Assembly (NCBI GenBank): GCA_021738505.1
Contig: JAIPBW010000031.1
Span: forward strand, 1 to 36,582
Direction: 5' to 3'
DNA from: Bacteroidales bacterium
GTDB lineage: Bacteria > Bacteroidota > Bacteroidia > Bacteroidales > PWNQ01
Length of the DNA: 36,582 nt
Under the pieces are notes generated by a model, which had not been told where the DNA came from, made no database searches, and saw only the letters and a program-made list of their open reading frames with translations. Positions 22,758 through 30,020 of this stretch are shown in pieces (the stretch's first letter is position 1; the number at the start of each line of letters is the position of its first letter). The translations under genes were made by a program, and so were the position numbers.

Positions 22758-23220
22758 AATTACGCGTGTGCCGTATCGTTACCAAAATTCCTTTGTCTTT
22801 AGGCACATTTCCCATTAACTGTTTAAAAGCAGCTGTGCTGTAGGAAATATCCCTGTATCCGTCCTTGTCAATATCTGTAAACATTAAACCTAAACCTATA
22901 CATCCCTTCAAATCGGTGTAGTAGTTTGCTATATGTATAAGTATATAGCTTCTATTTGGCACATCGTGGAGGATTACATGATCGTAACTTAATGATCCAC
23001 TTTGTTCCTTGCCTCTAAAAGAGGCATAGTAAGTGCCTTCCGGGATACATGAAACATTTCTTTTATTGTCCCGGTCTGGCAACTCAAGGGTCTTATAGTA
23101 ACCAGCTACATTTCCGAAAGGGTCATAAAGCACCGCGGTTCCCAGTGATTGTTTGTCCCCGGGTTTTTTTCCGCTAAAGCGCTCAATTTCTAGTTTGTAT
23201 AGATTTTTATTATCTGCCAT
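22744..23220 (-). CDS. DUF5675-like protein, possible lysis enzyme
   Basis: The 158-residue protein shows the DUF5675 pattern: TLELPDRDNKRNVSCIPEGTY, then DVPNRSYILIHIANYYTDLKGCIGLG, where the histidine and the later cysteine may be catalytic (L,D-transpeptidase or peptidase-like arrangement). In many phages of Bacteroidota this family sits beside holin-like genes, as here. Cell wall hydrolysis is inferred from this; activity is not established to my knowledge. Confidence 0.65.
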   Translation of the reverse strand: MADNKNLYKLEIERFSGKKPGDKQSLGTAVLYDPFGNVAGYYKTLELPDRDNKRNVSCIPEGTYYASFRGKEQSGSLSYDHVILHDVPNRSYILIHIANYYTDLKGCIGLGLMFTDIDKDGYRDISYSTAAFKQLMGNVPKDKGILVTIRHTRNYGNN

Positions 23221-23235
23221 GAATACAAATTTTTA

Positions 23236-23269
23236 GAAAAAGCCGGTGGTGTCACCTGCCGGCTTTTTT
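23236..23269 (-). terminator. Terminator after the major capsid gene
   Basis: A 6-bp AGCCGG/CCGGCT stem with a 12-base loop has T/A runs on both sides, so it could work in both directions. Leftward it would reduce transcription from the abundant capsid gene into the lysis and tail genes. On the minus strand the T-run is short (TTTTCTAAAA), so partial read-through is likely. Confidence 0.7.
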
Positions 23270-23280
23270 AAATTATGGAA

Positions 23281-24234
23281 TTATGAAGTGGTCGCCTCAA
23301 CCAAAGCTATGACGCCTCTTTCGTCATGTTGGCGAGATATTGTAGCCCCAAATCGGGTCTGGGTGCCTAAGATGGTAGCACCTTTGTACTGCGGCACGTT
23401 ACGGGCAACGCTTACGTTAACAGGCATTTTGGAGTACCGAACGTAATTTTTAATGTAAAACAAGGCAGCGGCGCCGTCATTGGAAGCATTATTGATCGCT
23501 CCGACGCTGGTGTAGTTGTCTTTCTTTGCTTTTGCCTGTGTGTAGTGGATTCCGGCGTGTCCCAACTCTTCATTCCAGCGAATCATGAACTCTATGCCCA
23601 TGAGCCGACCAATTGCGCCTTCAACGAGCTTTGACTTAACTCCGGTTTTCTCATAGTCCACGAATTCAGGAATCCCTAAAAGATCATCGTGCATATCGGG
23701 TGTAATTAACCCGACAATTTGGCCCCCTACCTGATCTTTGGCCAATGCGGTTTTTACCTTAATAATATCATCTTTTGATATTTTCTTCCGTGAACCGCTT
23801 GTAGAGCCAGTCATAGTTGTGGTGCGGGTGTCAGTGCCAGAGGTGAGGAATATGCGTTCCAGTATGGTAGGCCCATACTTTACGGCCGCCACATCCGCAA
23901 TAGATGTTTCCATTGCTTCTTTAAGCTGGTCCAAAACGTCCTGATACTGGGAAATATCGGTCAAAAGTTCGTCTTCACGCTCAATGAGAATCGGTCCCGC
24001 ATACACCTCGTCGGTGTAGTATTCAGAGGTATCTCCATCGTAACTCTGCAGTGTAAGAGGCAAGGTTGGGTTGTCGCCTTGTTTGGCCCTCGAAATTTTG
24101 TTTGCATAGTTATATTTGATTGTTTTGACTGTCCCGTCCCGGTTGTCAACGCGTCCTTGCGTATAAAACGAATTTTTGGGATAAATTACTTTTAGCAGAT
24201 CACGTGCTATTTTAATCGTTTTTAAATAAGCCAT
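23281..24234 (-). CDS. Major capsid protein, HK97-like
   Basis: The 317-residue protein lies after the protease/scaffold gene, as expected for the capsid. LLKVIYPKNSFYTQGRVDN near the start, an E-loop/P-domain stretch (VYAGPILIEREDELL), SIADVAAVKYGPTILERIF, VGLITPDMHDDLLGIPEFVDYEKTG, and GIEFMIRWNEEL with FYIKNYVRYSKMP at the C-terminal half fit the HK97 fold as seen in Mu-like and Bacteroidota phages. The strong terminator behind it suggests high expression. Confidence 0.75.
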   Translation of the reverse strand: MAYLKTIKIARDLLKVIYPKNSFYTQGRVDNRDGTVKTIKYNYANKISRAKQGDNPTLPLTLQSYDGDTSEYYTDEVYAGPILIEREDELLTDISQYQDVLDQLKEAMETSIADVAAVKYGPTILERIFLTSGTDTRTTTMTGSTSGSRKKISKDDIIKVKTALAKDQVGGQIVGLITPDMHDDLLGIPEFVDYEKTGVKSKLVEGAIGRLMGIEFMIRWNEELGHAGIHYTQAKAKKDNYTSVGAINNASNDGAAALFYIKNYVRYSKMPVNVSVARNVPQYKGATILGTQTRFGATISRQHDERGVIALVEATTS

Positions 24235-24310
24235 TTTTTATCTTTTTTTTAGTTCTATGTTACGCTGTGGCTGCTTGGTGTATGCGATTTATTGATTTAC
24301 AGTAATTGCG

Positions 24311-24724
24311 TCAATCGGCCTGTTTGGCAGATGTAATATAGAACGAATCTATATACCATACAAATCTATATAAATCTGTTTTTGACGCTGTTAATGTCTC
24401 ATCTGTGCCGGTTAAATTGTCTCCAAAACTTACGGTGATGTTCGTGGCTGTATCCGCCTTAACTTTAAAATAATAGACCGAACCGTCCATCATATCACCT
24501 ACATCAAGATTTAGGGTAATGTCGGAGTCTGTGGTCACCGTTTTAAAATTCAGGGTGTTCCATACGTTGCTTGTTGTGTCTGCTGTGGCTGAACCATCGT
24601 TGTCAATTGTAACCGAGGAAACGCTCGCATCCCCGTATGGATAACGAATATTTTGGCAAGTGGTTTCCGTTGAGATAAACGATAGTGCTAGTGTCGCAAT
24701 TAGCAGGATTAAAAGATTTTTCAT
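24311..24724 (-). CDS. Small exported protein in the capsid module (possible decoration protein)
   Basis: From the ATG at 24724 this 137-residue protein starts with a typical signal peptide (MKNLLILLIATLALSFIS, then polar residues). The rest is a beta-rich, Asp/Thr-rich domain (VYYFKVKADTATNITVSFGDNL). Between scaffold/protease and capsid one expects a head decoration protein, which is made in the cytoplasm, so a signal peptide is odd. It could be a host-surface or moron-type protein. A second ATG at 24748 would add eight residues before the signal. Confidence 0.6.
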   Translation of the reverse strand: MKNLLILLIATLALSFISTETTCQNIRYPYGDASVSSVTIDNDGSATADTTSNVWNTLNFKTVTTDSDITLNLDVGDMMDGSVYYFKVKADTATNITVSFGDNLTGTDETLTASKTDLYRFVWYIDSFYITSAKQAD

Positions 24725-24784
24725 TTTTCTGTTTTTTGGTTTAAACATTTGCTGAATTTAGCTGATTTCGATAGTCCGGAAACT

Positions 24785-25924
24785 TTACAAATCGGAATTG
24801 GCCCAGGCGTTGTAAAGTCTCTCAAACTTTTTGTTGTCTGTTTCCTCAAGTTTCGCCAGTGCTGCCGGGTCTTCTTCACGAAGCCTTTGGAATTCTTTTG
24901 CATCTTCCAGTGGTTGGCTTTTCTCCTCTTTTTTACGTTTTTCGGTTGCCGCATTGTCCCCAACATGGTTGTTAACATCGGTGTTTTTTTCAGAAGCGCT
25001 AATGTTGTCAACAAACAAATTAAAAGCTTCTTTATCCCTTTTGGCGAGGTCTACAAGCTTATCTTTTCGCTCGGAATCCAGGAGCCCCCTTTCGATGAGG
25101 TTTTCCACTGTTTTTTTAGCGGTTTTTTCTTTGGTTTCGCTGATGGTGTTCTCCAGCTCTTCAATTTTCTTTTTTTGATTATTAACCTTTGTTTCAAGGC
25201 TGGTGTTGTCATCAATGAGCTTTTTAACAGCATTTTCAACTTGTTTTTCGCTCGAAACGTTCAACATTTTAAATAAATAGGTCATGGTGTCCGTGTTTTG
25301 TGTATTTTGATTATAATTTTTATTGGAATTGGAATTGGCAGGGGTTGTCTCTTTTACTGAATCATAGATTGCCTCGGTGATTAAATCCTCCGCTTTACGC
25401 TTTGTAGATATAATTTCATCAATCAATCCGGCGTCTTTAGCTTCTTTTGGAGTAAACCATGTATCTTCTGTCATTAATTTGCTTATATCATTTTTACTTA
25501 GGCCCCTTCTAGAGAGTATTGTGGCCAAGCTATCTTTGATGTGCTGTAGCTGTTCTTTTTCTTTGTCGCTTAGGTGTTTTTTTCCTATTGACGGGTCGTG
25601 CATTTGGTATCTGCCATAATCTTTTATGCTTACGTGGTCACCTACTTGAGAAATAACGCCGGCCATGGAACCTGCAACGCCATCTATAATAACATTAATT
25701 TTGCCTTTGATGTCATACAAAGCGCTAAAGATGGAATATCCATGGAGTACGTCACCACCAAACGAATTAATATGGACGTTCAGAGAGTCCACGTTTTGAT
25801 ATTCTTGCGCTAAAATGCTACCTAAGAAGTTTCCGTCGATTTCATATCCGATTTCCCCATAGATGTAGATGTCATCGGGTTCCCCGGCTGAATTTTTGAA
25901 AATTATGCTTGACCTTTCTTTCAT
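24785..25924 (-). CDS. Head maturation protease (ClpP-like) fused to scaffold
   Basis: From the ATG at 25924 the 379-residue protein has an N-terminal ClpP-fold protease (about residues 1-170) and a scaffold-like coiled coil (about 205-379). The strand DDIYIYGEIG, INSFGGDVLHG, the nucleophile in GVAGSMAG and the histidine in YQMHDPS are as in S14 prohead proteases; a conserved aspartate follows later. The coiled-coil half is acidic and lysine-rich and would direct shell assembly before being cleaved. A longer frame starts at a TTG at 26008 with a hydrophobic N-terminus; I reject it. Confidence 0.85.
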   Translation of the reverse strand: MKERSSIIFKNSAGEPDDIYIYGEIGYEIDGNFLGSILAQEYQNVDSLNVHINSFGGDVLHGYSIFSALYDIKGKINVIIDGVAGSMAGVISQVGDHVSIKDYGRYQMHDPSIGKKHLSDKEKEQLQHIKDSLATILSRRGLSKNDISKLMTEDTWFTPKEAKDAGLIDEIISTKRKAEDLITEAIYDSVKETTPANSNSNKNYNQNTQNTDTMTYLFKMLNVSSEKQVENAVKKLIDDNTSLETKVNNQKKKIEELENTISETKEKTAKKTVENLIERGLLDSERKDKLVDLAKRDKEAFNLFVDNISASEKNTDVNNHVGDNAATEKRKKEEKSQPLEDAKEFQRLREEDPAALAKLEETDNKKFERLYNAWANSDL

Positions 25925-26019
25925 GTGTGCTAATATAATGTAAGTTACGCTAATCACGTAAACTATTTTAAAAAAATTTTCATGGTGCTGTGCTCGTTTG
26001 TTTGCCAATAACTTAATCT

Positions 26020-26217
26020 TTAGTTGGTTTCGTTTATTCCGGTTACCGCAATGTGAGGAGAATTATAGTAGTCCCGTTCAATCGTAGATTCCGAACAACG
26101 GTAAATAATAGATAAATTATAAACTGAATCCCGGAAATTGACCTCCGGGTAAACTATGTCTATGTATAGCTTAACATGTAGCTTCCGTTCTAATTTTTTT
26201 TTATCACAGGCATCCAT
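26020..26217 (-). CDS. Small protein with possible HTH
   Basis: This 65-residue protein has an LSIIYRCSESTIERDYYN segment that resembles a recognition helix of a sigma/Trans-regulator HTH. A basic N-terminus (DKKKLERKLHVKLY) precedes it. It lies alone between the T-rich region and the protease gene, and may be a late regulator. The function is uncertain. Confidence 0.45.
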   Translation of the reverse strand: MDACDKKKLERKLHVKLYIDIVYPEVNFRDSVYNLSIIYRCSESTIERDYYNSPHIAVTGINETN

Positions 26218-26767
26218 TTTTTTTAAAAGCCATTTTTTTAGTTCTAAGCAATTTTTTTTCTTTTTGGTATGCTATATTGATTTTATAATTTAAATTGTAC
26301 TGTGTTAAAATTTGGCGCCAATAATTAAATTTTTGATTGCTTTTTAAAGTTACCGGGTTCTTTTTTTCATAGTTTTTTGTATCGGGTTTTAAAAATTTGC
26401 TAAAATTTTTGATAAGAGTACTTTCTTATAATAGTACTACTTTCTTTATTAGTGTTTTTTTTTGTCAATGTTAATTGTTTTTTTTTTGTTTTTTTTTTGT
26501 TTTTTTCTAAAATGTTAATTCCATGCAGACCTTAACAAAAGTTGTTTACAGAAGCTTTAAGGTATGTTTTTTTTCTGTTTTTTTTTTGTTTTTTTTTAAA
26601 CATATCAAATGTTTTTCCATTGTTTTTTTGGTATGTTTTATGTAAATTTTCTGCATGTTTCTAGGTCATATCAAACGCTACTTATAGAAGATTTGGGGTA
26701 TGTTTTTTTTGTATGTTTTTTTTTTTTTGGCATAAAAATATTTCGTTGAAATCTTTTTTGCATGCAA
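26218..26767. other. T-rich non-coding region with repeats
   Basis: About 550 bp contain no gene. The plus strand has runs of 7-12 T broken by single G at about 10-11-bp spacing (26477-26507), giving phased tracts that would bend DNA. GGTATGTTTT occurs three times (26561-26570, 26630-26639, 26697-26706; spacings 69 and 67 bp) and AATGTTAATT twice (26467-26476, 26511-26520). Two degenerate 50-bp repeats (26522-26570 and 26654-26706) end in this motif. It could be a replication origin, packaging site or regulatory region. Confidence 0.6.
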
Positions 26768-27202
26768 TTATTCGATGTGCAAATCCGGCTTACTCTGTGT
26801 ATACTCGGTCTGGTGTCTGTTTATATTGTCCACCAATAGTGAATCAGGGGTAAATTCAATAATCCAATCCGCTATATTCGTTGCAGAATTGAACGGAATT
26901 TCCATTGTGCGGACAATAGATAGTTCATAGAGTTTGTTTGTGATTGCCTGACTGATTAAAAACAGGCGTTCACTGTCCTCTACATTAAGAATTCGCTCAA
27001 CGATATGAATTTGAATATTCATATCTATGTTTTGGTCGCCACCACTGGCTTGTGTGTAATTTATTTTTGTAAATTCAATGAAAATAGCCGGTGTCTCGCC
27101 TACTGAGTCTAGGGATGGCTCTATTTGTCCTAACCAGAGAGCTGCATTATAGCCCAGCTCTTCTATTTTAGCTTTGATGTCGTTGTAAAAATCTGCTTTC
27201 AT
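26768..27202 (-). CDS. Tail terminator / gp37-like protein
   Basis: The 144-residue protein has the pattern of phage tail terminator or DUF1834/Mu gp37-type proteins: an early helix DIKAKIEELGYN, then TPAIFIEFTKINY, DMNIQIHIVERI and a closing NRHQTEY segment. It begins in an ATGA overlap with the virion morphogenesis gene. It would cap the tail at the head end. Confidence 0.55.
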   Translation of the reverse strand: MKADFYNDIKAKIEELGYNAALWLGQIEPSLDSVGETPAIFIEFTKINYTQASGGDQNIDMNIQIHIVERILNVEDSERLFLISQAITNKLYELSIVRTMEIPFNSATNIADWIIEFTPDSLLVDNINRHQTEYTQSKPDLHIE

Positions 27203-27711
27203 CGGAATATATCGTTTATTATGTTAGTCAATATTTGATAGTTTTCCTCATCCAGTTTTTGGGACTTTCCCATAAACTTACGCTGAGGCATGCTGGTTGC
27301 GTGCTTGCCAAATACAAGCATCTTACCTCCCTCGTTATGCAGCTTTGCTCCCTCTTTGTTCGTAGCAATGGTTATGGCGTTCTTATTGAAAGTTTTTAAA
27401 TATAAACTATCTCTCAAATGGCTTCTGCCGTGCCCGATAAGAATATTTCTCGTTGTGGCCCGGTCACTGTGATATGTTTTCTTATTTTTATTGTATTGGA
27501 AGCCATACCATCCACTGCCAGGAATTCTCCGTTGTACTTCTCTCCACCTTTGAGTTCCATAATCGTTAAACCGCTGTAAATCGAAGCTTTCACGAAAGCC
27601 CTCGACAAGATTTTCACCTATGGCCCTAGGGATGCGATCATTTTGAGCCTTTAAAAATTTATCCCGCATTTCGTCCATGTCGTCGCTAAAGTGTTTGAAG
27701 TCTTTAGCCAT
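27199..27711 (-). CDS. Virion morphogenesis / tail completion protein (Mu gpG-like)
   Basis: The 170-residue protein has the marks of the phage virion morphogenesis family: W-rich middle (YGTQRWREVQRRIPGSGWYGFQ), GHGRSHLRDSLYLKT, and the C-terminal KLHNEGG followed by MPQRKFMGKSQ. The ATG at 27711, after GAGGCGGACA, is preferred over a GTG at 27723. It is involved in tail or head-neck completion. Confidence 0.75.
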   Translation of the reverse strand: MAKDFKHFSDDMDEMRDKFLKAQNDRIPRAIGENLVEGFRESFDLQRFNDYGTQRWREVQRRIPGSGWYGFQYNKNKKTYHSDRATTRNILIGHGRSHLRDSLYLKTFNKNAITIATNKEGAKLHNEGGKMLVFGKHATSMPQRKFMGKSQKLDEENYQILTNIINDIFR

Positions 27712-27898
27712 TGTCCGCCTCACGATCTTTTACGATTGGTTCAAAAACTATTTTTCCATTTTGTTCCGGGTGTGGCTCTGTGTGTGGGTTCTCGCCACTA
27801 ATTATATCAAATGGAATTAAACCAGCAAACGCAACGCACTTCATATCGCCTACGTAATGCTTGCAGCGTAAACATTTTAAGTCTGTAATGCTTGTCAT
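27704..27898 (-). CDS. Small cysteine-containing protein
   Basis: The 64-residue protein begins with a CLRCKHYVGDMKCVAF block, three cysteines that could bind a metal, followed by IPFDIISGENPHTEPHPEQNG. Small proteins of this kind lie next to head morphogenesis genes in many phages as I know them. No function can be read. It starts in an ATGA overlap with the Mu F-like gene. Confidence 0.55.
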   Translation of the reverse strand: MTSITDLKCLRCKHYVGDMKCVAFAGLIPFDIISGENPHTEPHPEQNGKIVFEPIVKDREADNG

Positions 27899-29571
27899 GG
27901 TGTCTCTGTTTTGGTTAATAAATCAAAAAGCTTTGAAAGTTCCTTATCTTGTAGTTTTTCGCCTTTCATATATTTTGTCCAGCTCTCGGCGAAATACTCT
28001 TTTGTATTTGCATTGGCATAGCCACTGACGGTATGTGCGTACTTTACTCTATTACTATCAAACATATCACTTTTTAGAAGCGGGTTCGGGTCAAAAATCC
28101 GCCCAGGTTCTTTAGCATAGAAGTCATATTTTTGCTGAATACTATACAAATGGTCTCTGACGCTCTTTGGGTATGCAAAATAATTGGATTTAAGGTCAAC
28201 ATGTAGGTAGTGACCAAACTCGTGAACAACGGTTGATTCCAGCGTTTCTCCCTGTATTTGGGCATTAGCTTCCTTTAGTCTTTTTTCAATTGCTTCCCGG
28301 CTGTATTCGCCATTTAGCATTCGTTCAATATTCGCTTTCCGCTCTTCTAGGTATTCAAGATATTCTCGATTCTCTCTTCCGCCTACACGGGCAAATTTCT
28401 CTTTTGCATGCTTTATGTCTTTTTTTATTTCATCTAGCTGATATAATAACCTAGTTCGTGTATTTTCCAAAGTTTTCCGGTTTTGCTTCATAACTTTGCT
28501 AATCTGATTATCCCAGTTGGTGGAAATCATCATTTTAGCTTTGCGAAATTCAAAATAAGTTGTTATGTGAGTACTCATTTCAAAACTCCCGCCTGTAGTA
28601 TTAGATGGGGGCAGGTGTTTAAACTCTATGGTGATTGGTTTTTGGCCTCTGATTATGCCTGAGGTGGACAGTTCATGGAATTTTTTGCCTGCCCGGTTTA
28701 CATTTTTTAAAGCGCATTTCTCGTCTATTGTGGCTGATTTTACATTTGATAGTTGCCCTAGTTGCTTGTTCGCATCGAATTTGTTGTCACATTTTTCCCA
28801 CCTAACGGCCTTTTGCTTTGCCTTATTAAATTCTTTTTCCGCTAATGTTGCAGCTGTTTGCTTTATAGTGCCTTGTGTTCCGCTATTATACGGGTGTTTT
28901 GGCCCAAATATTTTTTTCTTTTTGCCCGTGTTAAAATCGAAATCTTTGTCAGGTTCCGGTGGCTGCACTTTGCGTAAATCTGTCTTTTTTCCGGTGCGCT
29001 TTTTTTGGACCCTGCACCTACATCTCCAACCATTGGGCGGATAGTACCTGTCCCAAAATGGATCGTCCACCATGCGAGTTATACCGTGGAGTTTTCTATG
29101 TTTTGGCCTTGTGTTTTTATCTAAAGTGGCCACATATCGAAGAAATGGAAAATCTTTCTTTGTAGCCTGTATTTTATCCCAATCCCTTGCAGCCGTGGCT
29201 TTTGATATAGCTGTGTCATACTCAGTTTGCAGGTAGTCTATGTTATAGCGGTCACTTAGGGATGATGCTCTGGCCGTGAAAGTTGTTTTGTCAACCAAAT
29301 TGCCCTTTTTATCGAGCATTAGTTTGTTTAGTTCTTTAATCTCGCATGCGGTCTTGTTTGCAGCGAAATAATAAACGTTTTTGGTTAGGGCCTCACTTGT
29401 ATGGTTGCTGAAAACATTAATGCTTGCTCCACCAAATGCATGTTTTATGCCGTTCGTTAATTCTTCCGCATTCATGCGCATAACGAAGTCAGGCAAATTT
29501 CTGTCATTCCATTTCCCGCTCCATAAGCCGTTTATAAGCGCTTTTTTCTGTTTTTCAGTCAGTTTTGACAT
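27895..29571 (-). CDS. Mu F-like head morphogenesis protein fused to a zincin metallopeptidase
   Basis: The N-terminal part (about residues 1-220) is like Mu gpF head morphogenesis proteins, with the core LRYVATLDKNTRPKHRKLHG, then PPNGWRCRCRV. A long charged coiled-coil linker (about 355-440) leads to a C-terminal metallopeptidase-like domain with VVHEFGHYLH (H450, E451, H454) and a third-ligand candidate in EYFAESWTKY (E529), as in zincin toxins. At 558 residues it is longer than plain Mu F proteins. The peptidase may act in head assembly or be injected as an effector; neither is known. Confidence 0.75.
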   Translation of the reverse strand: MSKLTEKQKKALINGLWSGKWNDRNLPDFVMRMNAEELTNGIKHAFGGASINVFSNHTSEALTKNVYYFAANKTACEIKELNKLMLDKKGNLVDKTTFTARASSLSDRYNIDYLQTEYDTAISKATAARDWDKIQATKKDFPFLRYVATLDKNTRPKHRKLHGITRMVDDPFWDRYYPPNGWRCRCRVQKKRTGKKTDLRKVQPPEPDKDFDFNTGKKKKIFGPKHPYNSGTQGTIKQTAATLAEKEFNKAKQKAVRWEKCDNKFDANKQLGQLSNVKSATIDEKCALKNVNRAGKKFHELSTSGIIRGQKPITIEFKHLPPSNTTGGSFEMSTHITTYFEFRKAKMMISTNWDNQISKVMKQNRKTLENTRTRLLYQLDEIKKDIKHAKEKFARVGGRENREYLEYLEERKANIERMLNGEYSREAIEKRLKEANAQIQGETLESTVVHEFGHYLHVDLKSNYFAYPKSVRDHLYSIQQKYDFYAKEPGRIFDPNPLLKSDMFDSNRVKYAHTVSGYANANTKEYFAESWTKYMKGEKLQDKELSKLFDLLTKTETP

Positions 29572-29585
29572 TTGATTTCGGATTG

Positions 29586-29657
29586 TTGCGGCGGTTGGAG
29601 TCGAACCAACTCCCCCGGTTTATGAGACCGGTGACTTAACCGTTTGTCCTCGCTACA
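29586..29657 (-). tRNA. tRNA with CAU anticodon (Met or Ile2)
   Basis: A 72-nt cloverleaf can be drawn. The T-arm is GTTGG-TTCGACT-CCAAC, and the anticodon arm CCGGT-CTCATAA-ACCGG has CAT at 34-36. The D-arm has a 3-bp stem and GG in the loop; the variable loop is GGGA. The acceptor stem TGTAGCG/CGCCGCA has one A-C mismatch and one wobble. No CCA is encoded (A, then CAA). It begins on the base next to the stop of the nuclease gene and lies inside the packaging operon. With CAU it could be elongator Met or, after lysidine modification, Ile for AUA codons; the U1-A72 end is unlike an initiator. Confidence 0.75.
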
Positions 29658-30020
29658 CTATATGTATTTTATGTAATCACGCCTTGCTAGCTGTTCGTAG
29701 GTGAATTGGAATACCACATATCCCCTAGATTGGGCTAGATTTAGCTTTGTCAAATCGGATTCGTACGTTGTTTCAACGCTATTTTTTTTCTTTGCGGCTC
29801 TATTGTGCCTTCCGTTAATCCATTGGCCACCATTTATTTCAACAATTGCATCTATCGCAGGTATGAAGTAGTCGGCTCGAAACATATGCTTTGTTTGAAG
29901 CAATTCTTTAAAAGGCACTTCTTTGTAGTATTTTCCGTGCTTTTTGGCAATAAATTTTTCAAACTCTTGCAATAAAGCTTTCCTTTTAGCCAGTTGTTGT
30001 AAGTTTTGTTTTGATTTCAT
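29658..30020 (-). CDS. PD-(D/E)XK nuclease, Vsr/DUF559-like
   Basis: The 120-residue protein has the core RADYFIPAIDAIVEINGGQW followed by a basic GRHN, an ESDLTKLNLAQSRG helix and VVFQFTYEQL, the order of Vsr/DUF559-type nucleases. The aspartate and E-x-N in the first strand pair may be catalytic. It overlaps the portal 3' end by 35 bp. It might be an inserted nuclease or a packaging/recombination factor. Confidence 0.65.
   Translation of the reverse strand: MKSKQNLQQLAKRKALLQEFEKFIAKKHGKYYKEVPFKELLQTKHMFRADYFIPAIDAIVEINGGQWINGRHNRAAKKKNSVETTYESDLTKLNLAQSRGYVVFQFTYEQLARRDYIKYI

Noticed and set aside
24749..25276. Plus-strand open frame of 175 codons opposite the protease/scaffold gene
   Set aside because: It mirrors a lysine-rich coiled-coil gene on the minus strand, which gives an artificial Phe/Leu-rich frame; no leader or promoter.
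25925..26008. N-terminal membrane extension of the protease gene
   Set aside because: It depends on a TTG start and adds a hydrophobic stretch not expected for ClpP-type prohead proteases; the ATG at 25924 begins right before the protease domain.
26461..26720. T-rich repeats as CRISPR or tRNA-like structures
   Set aside because: Repeats are low-complexity T-tracts with irregular spacing; no constant repeat and no unique spacers.
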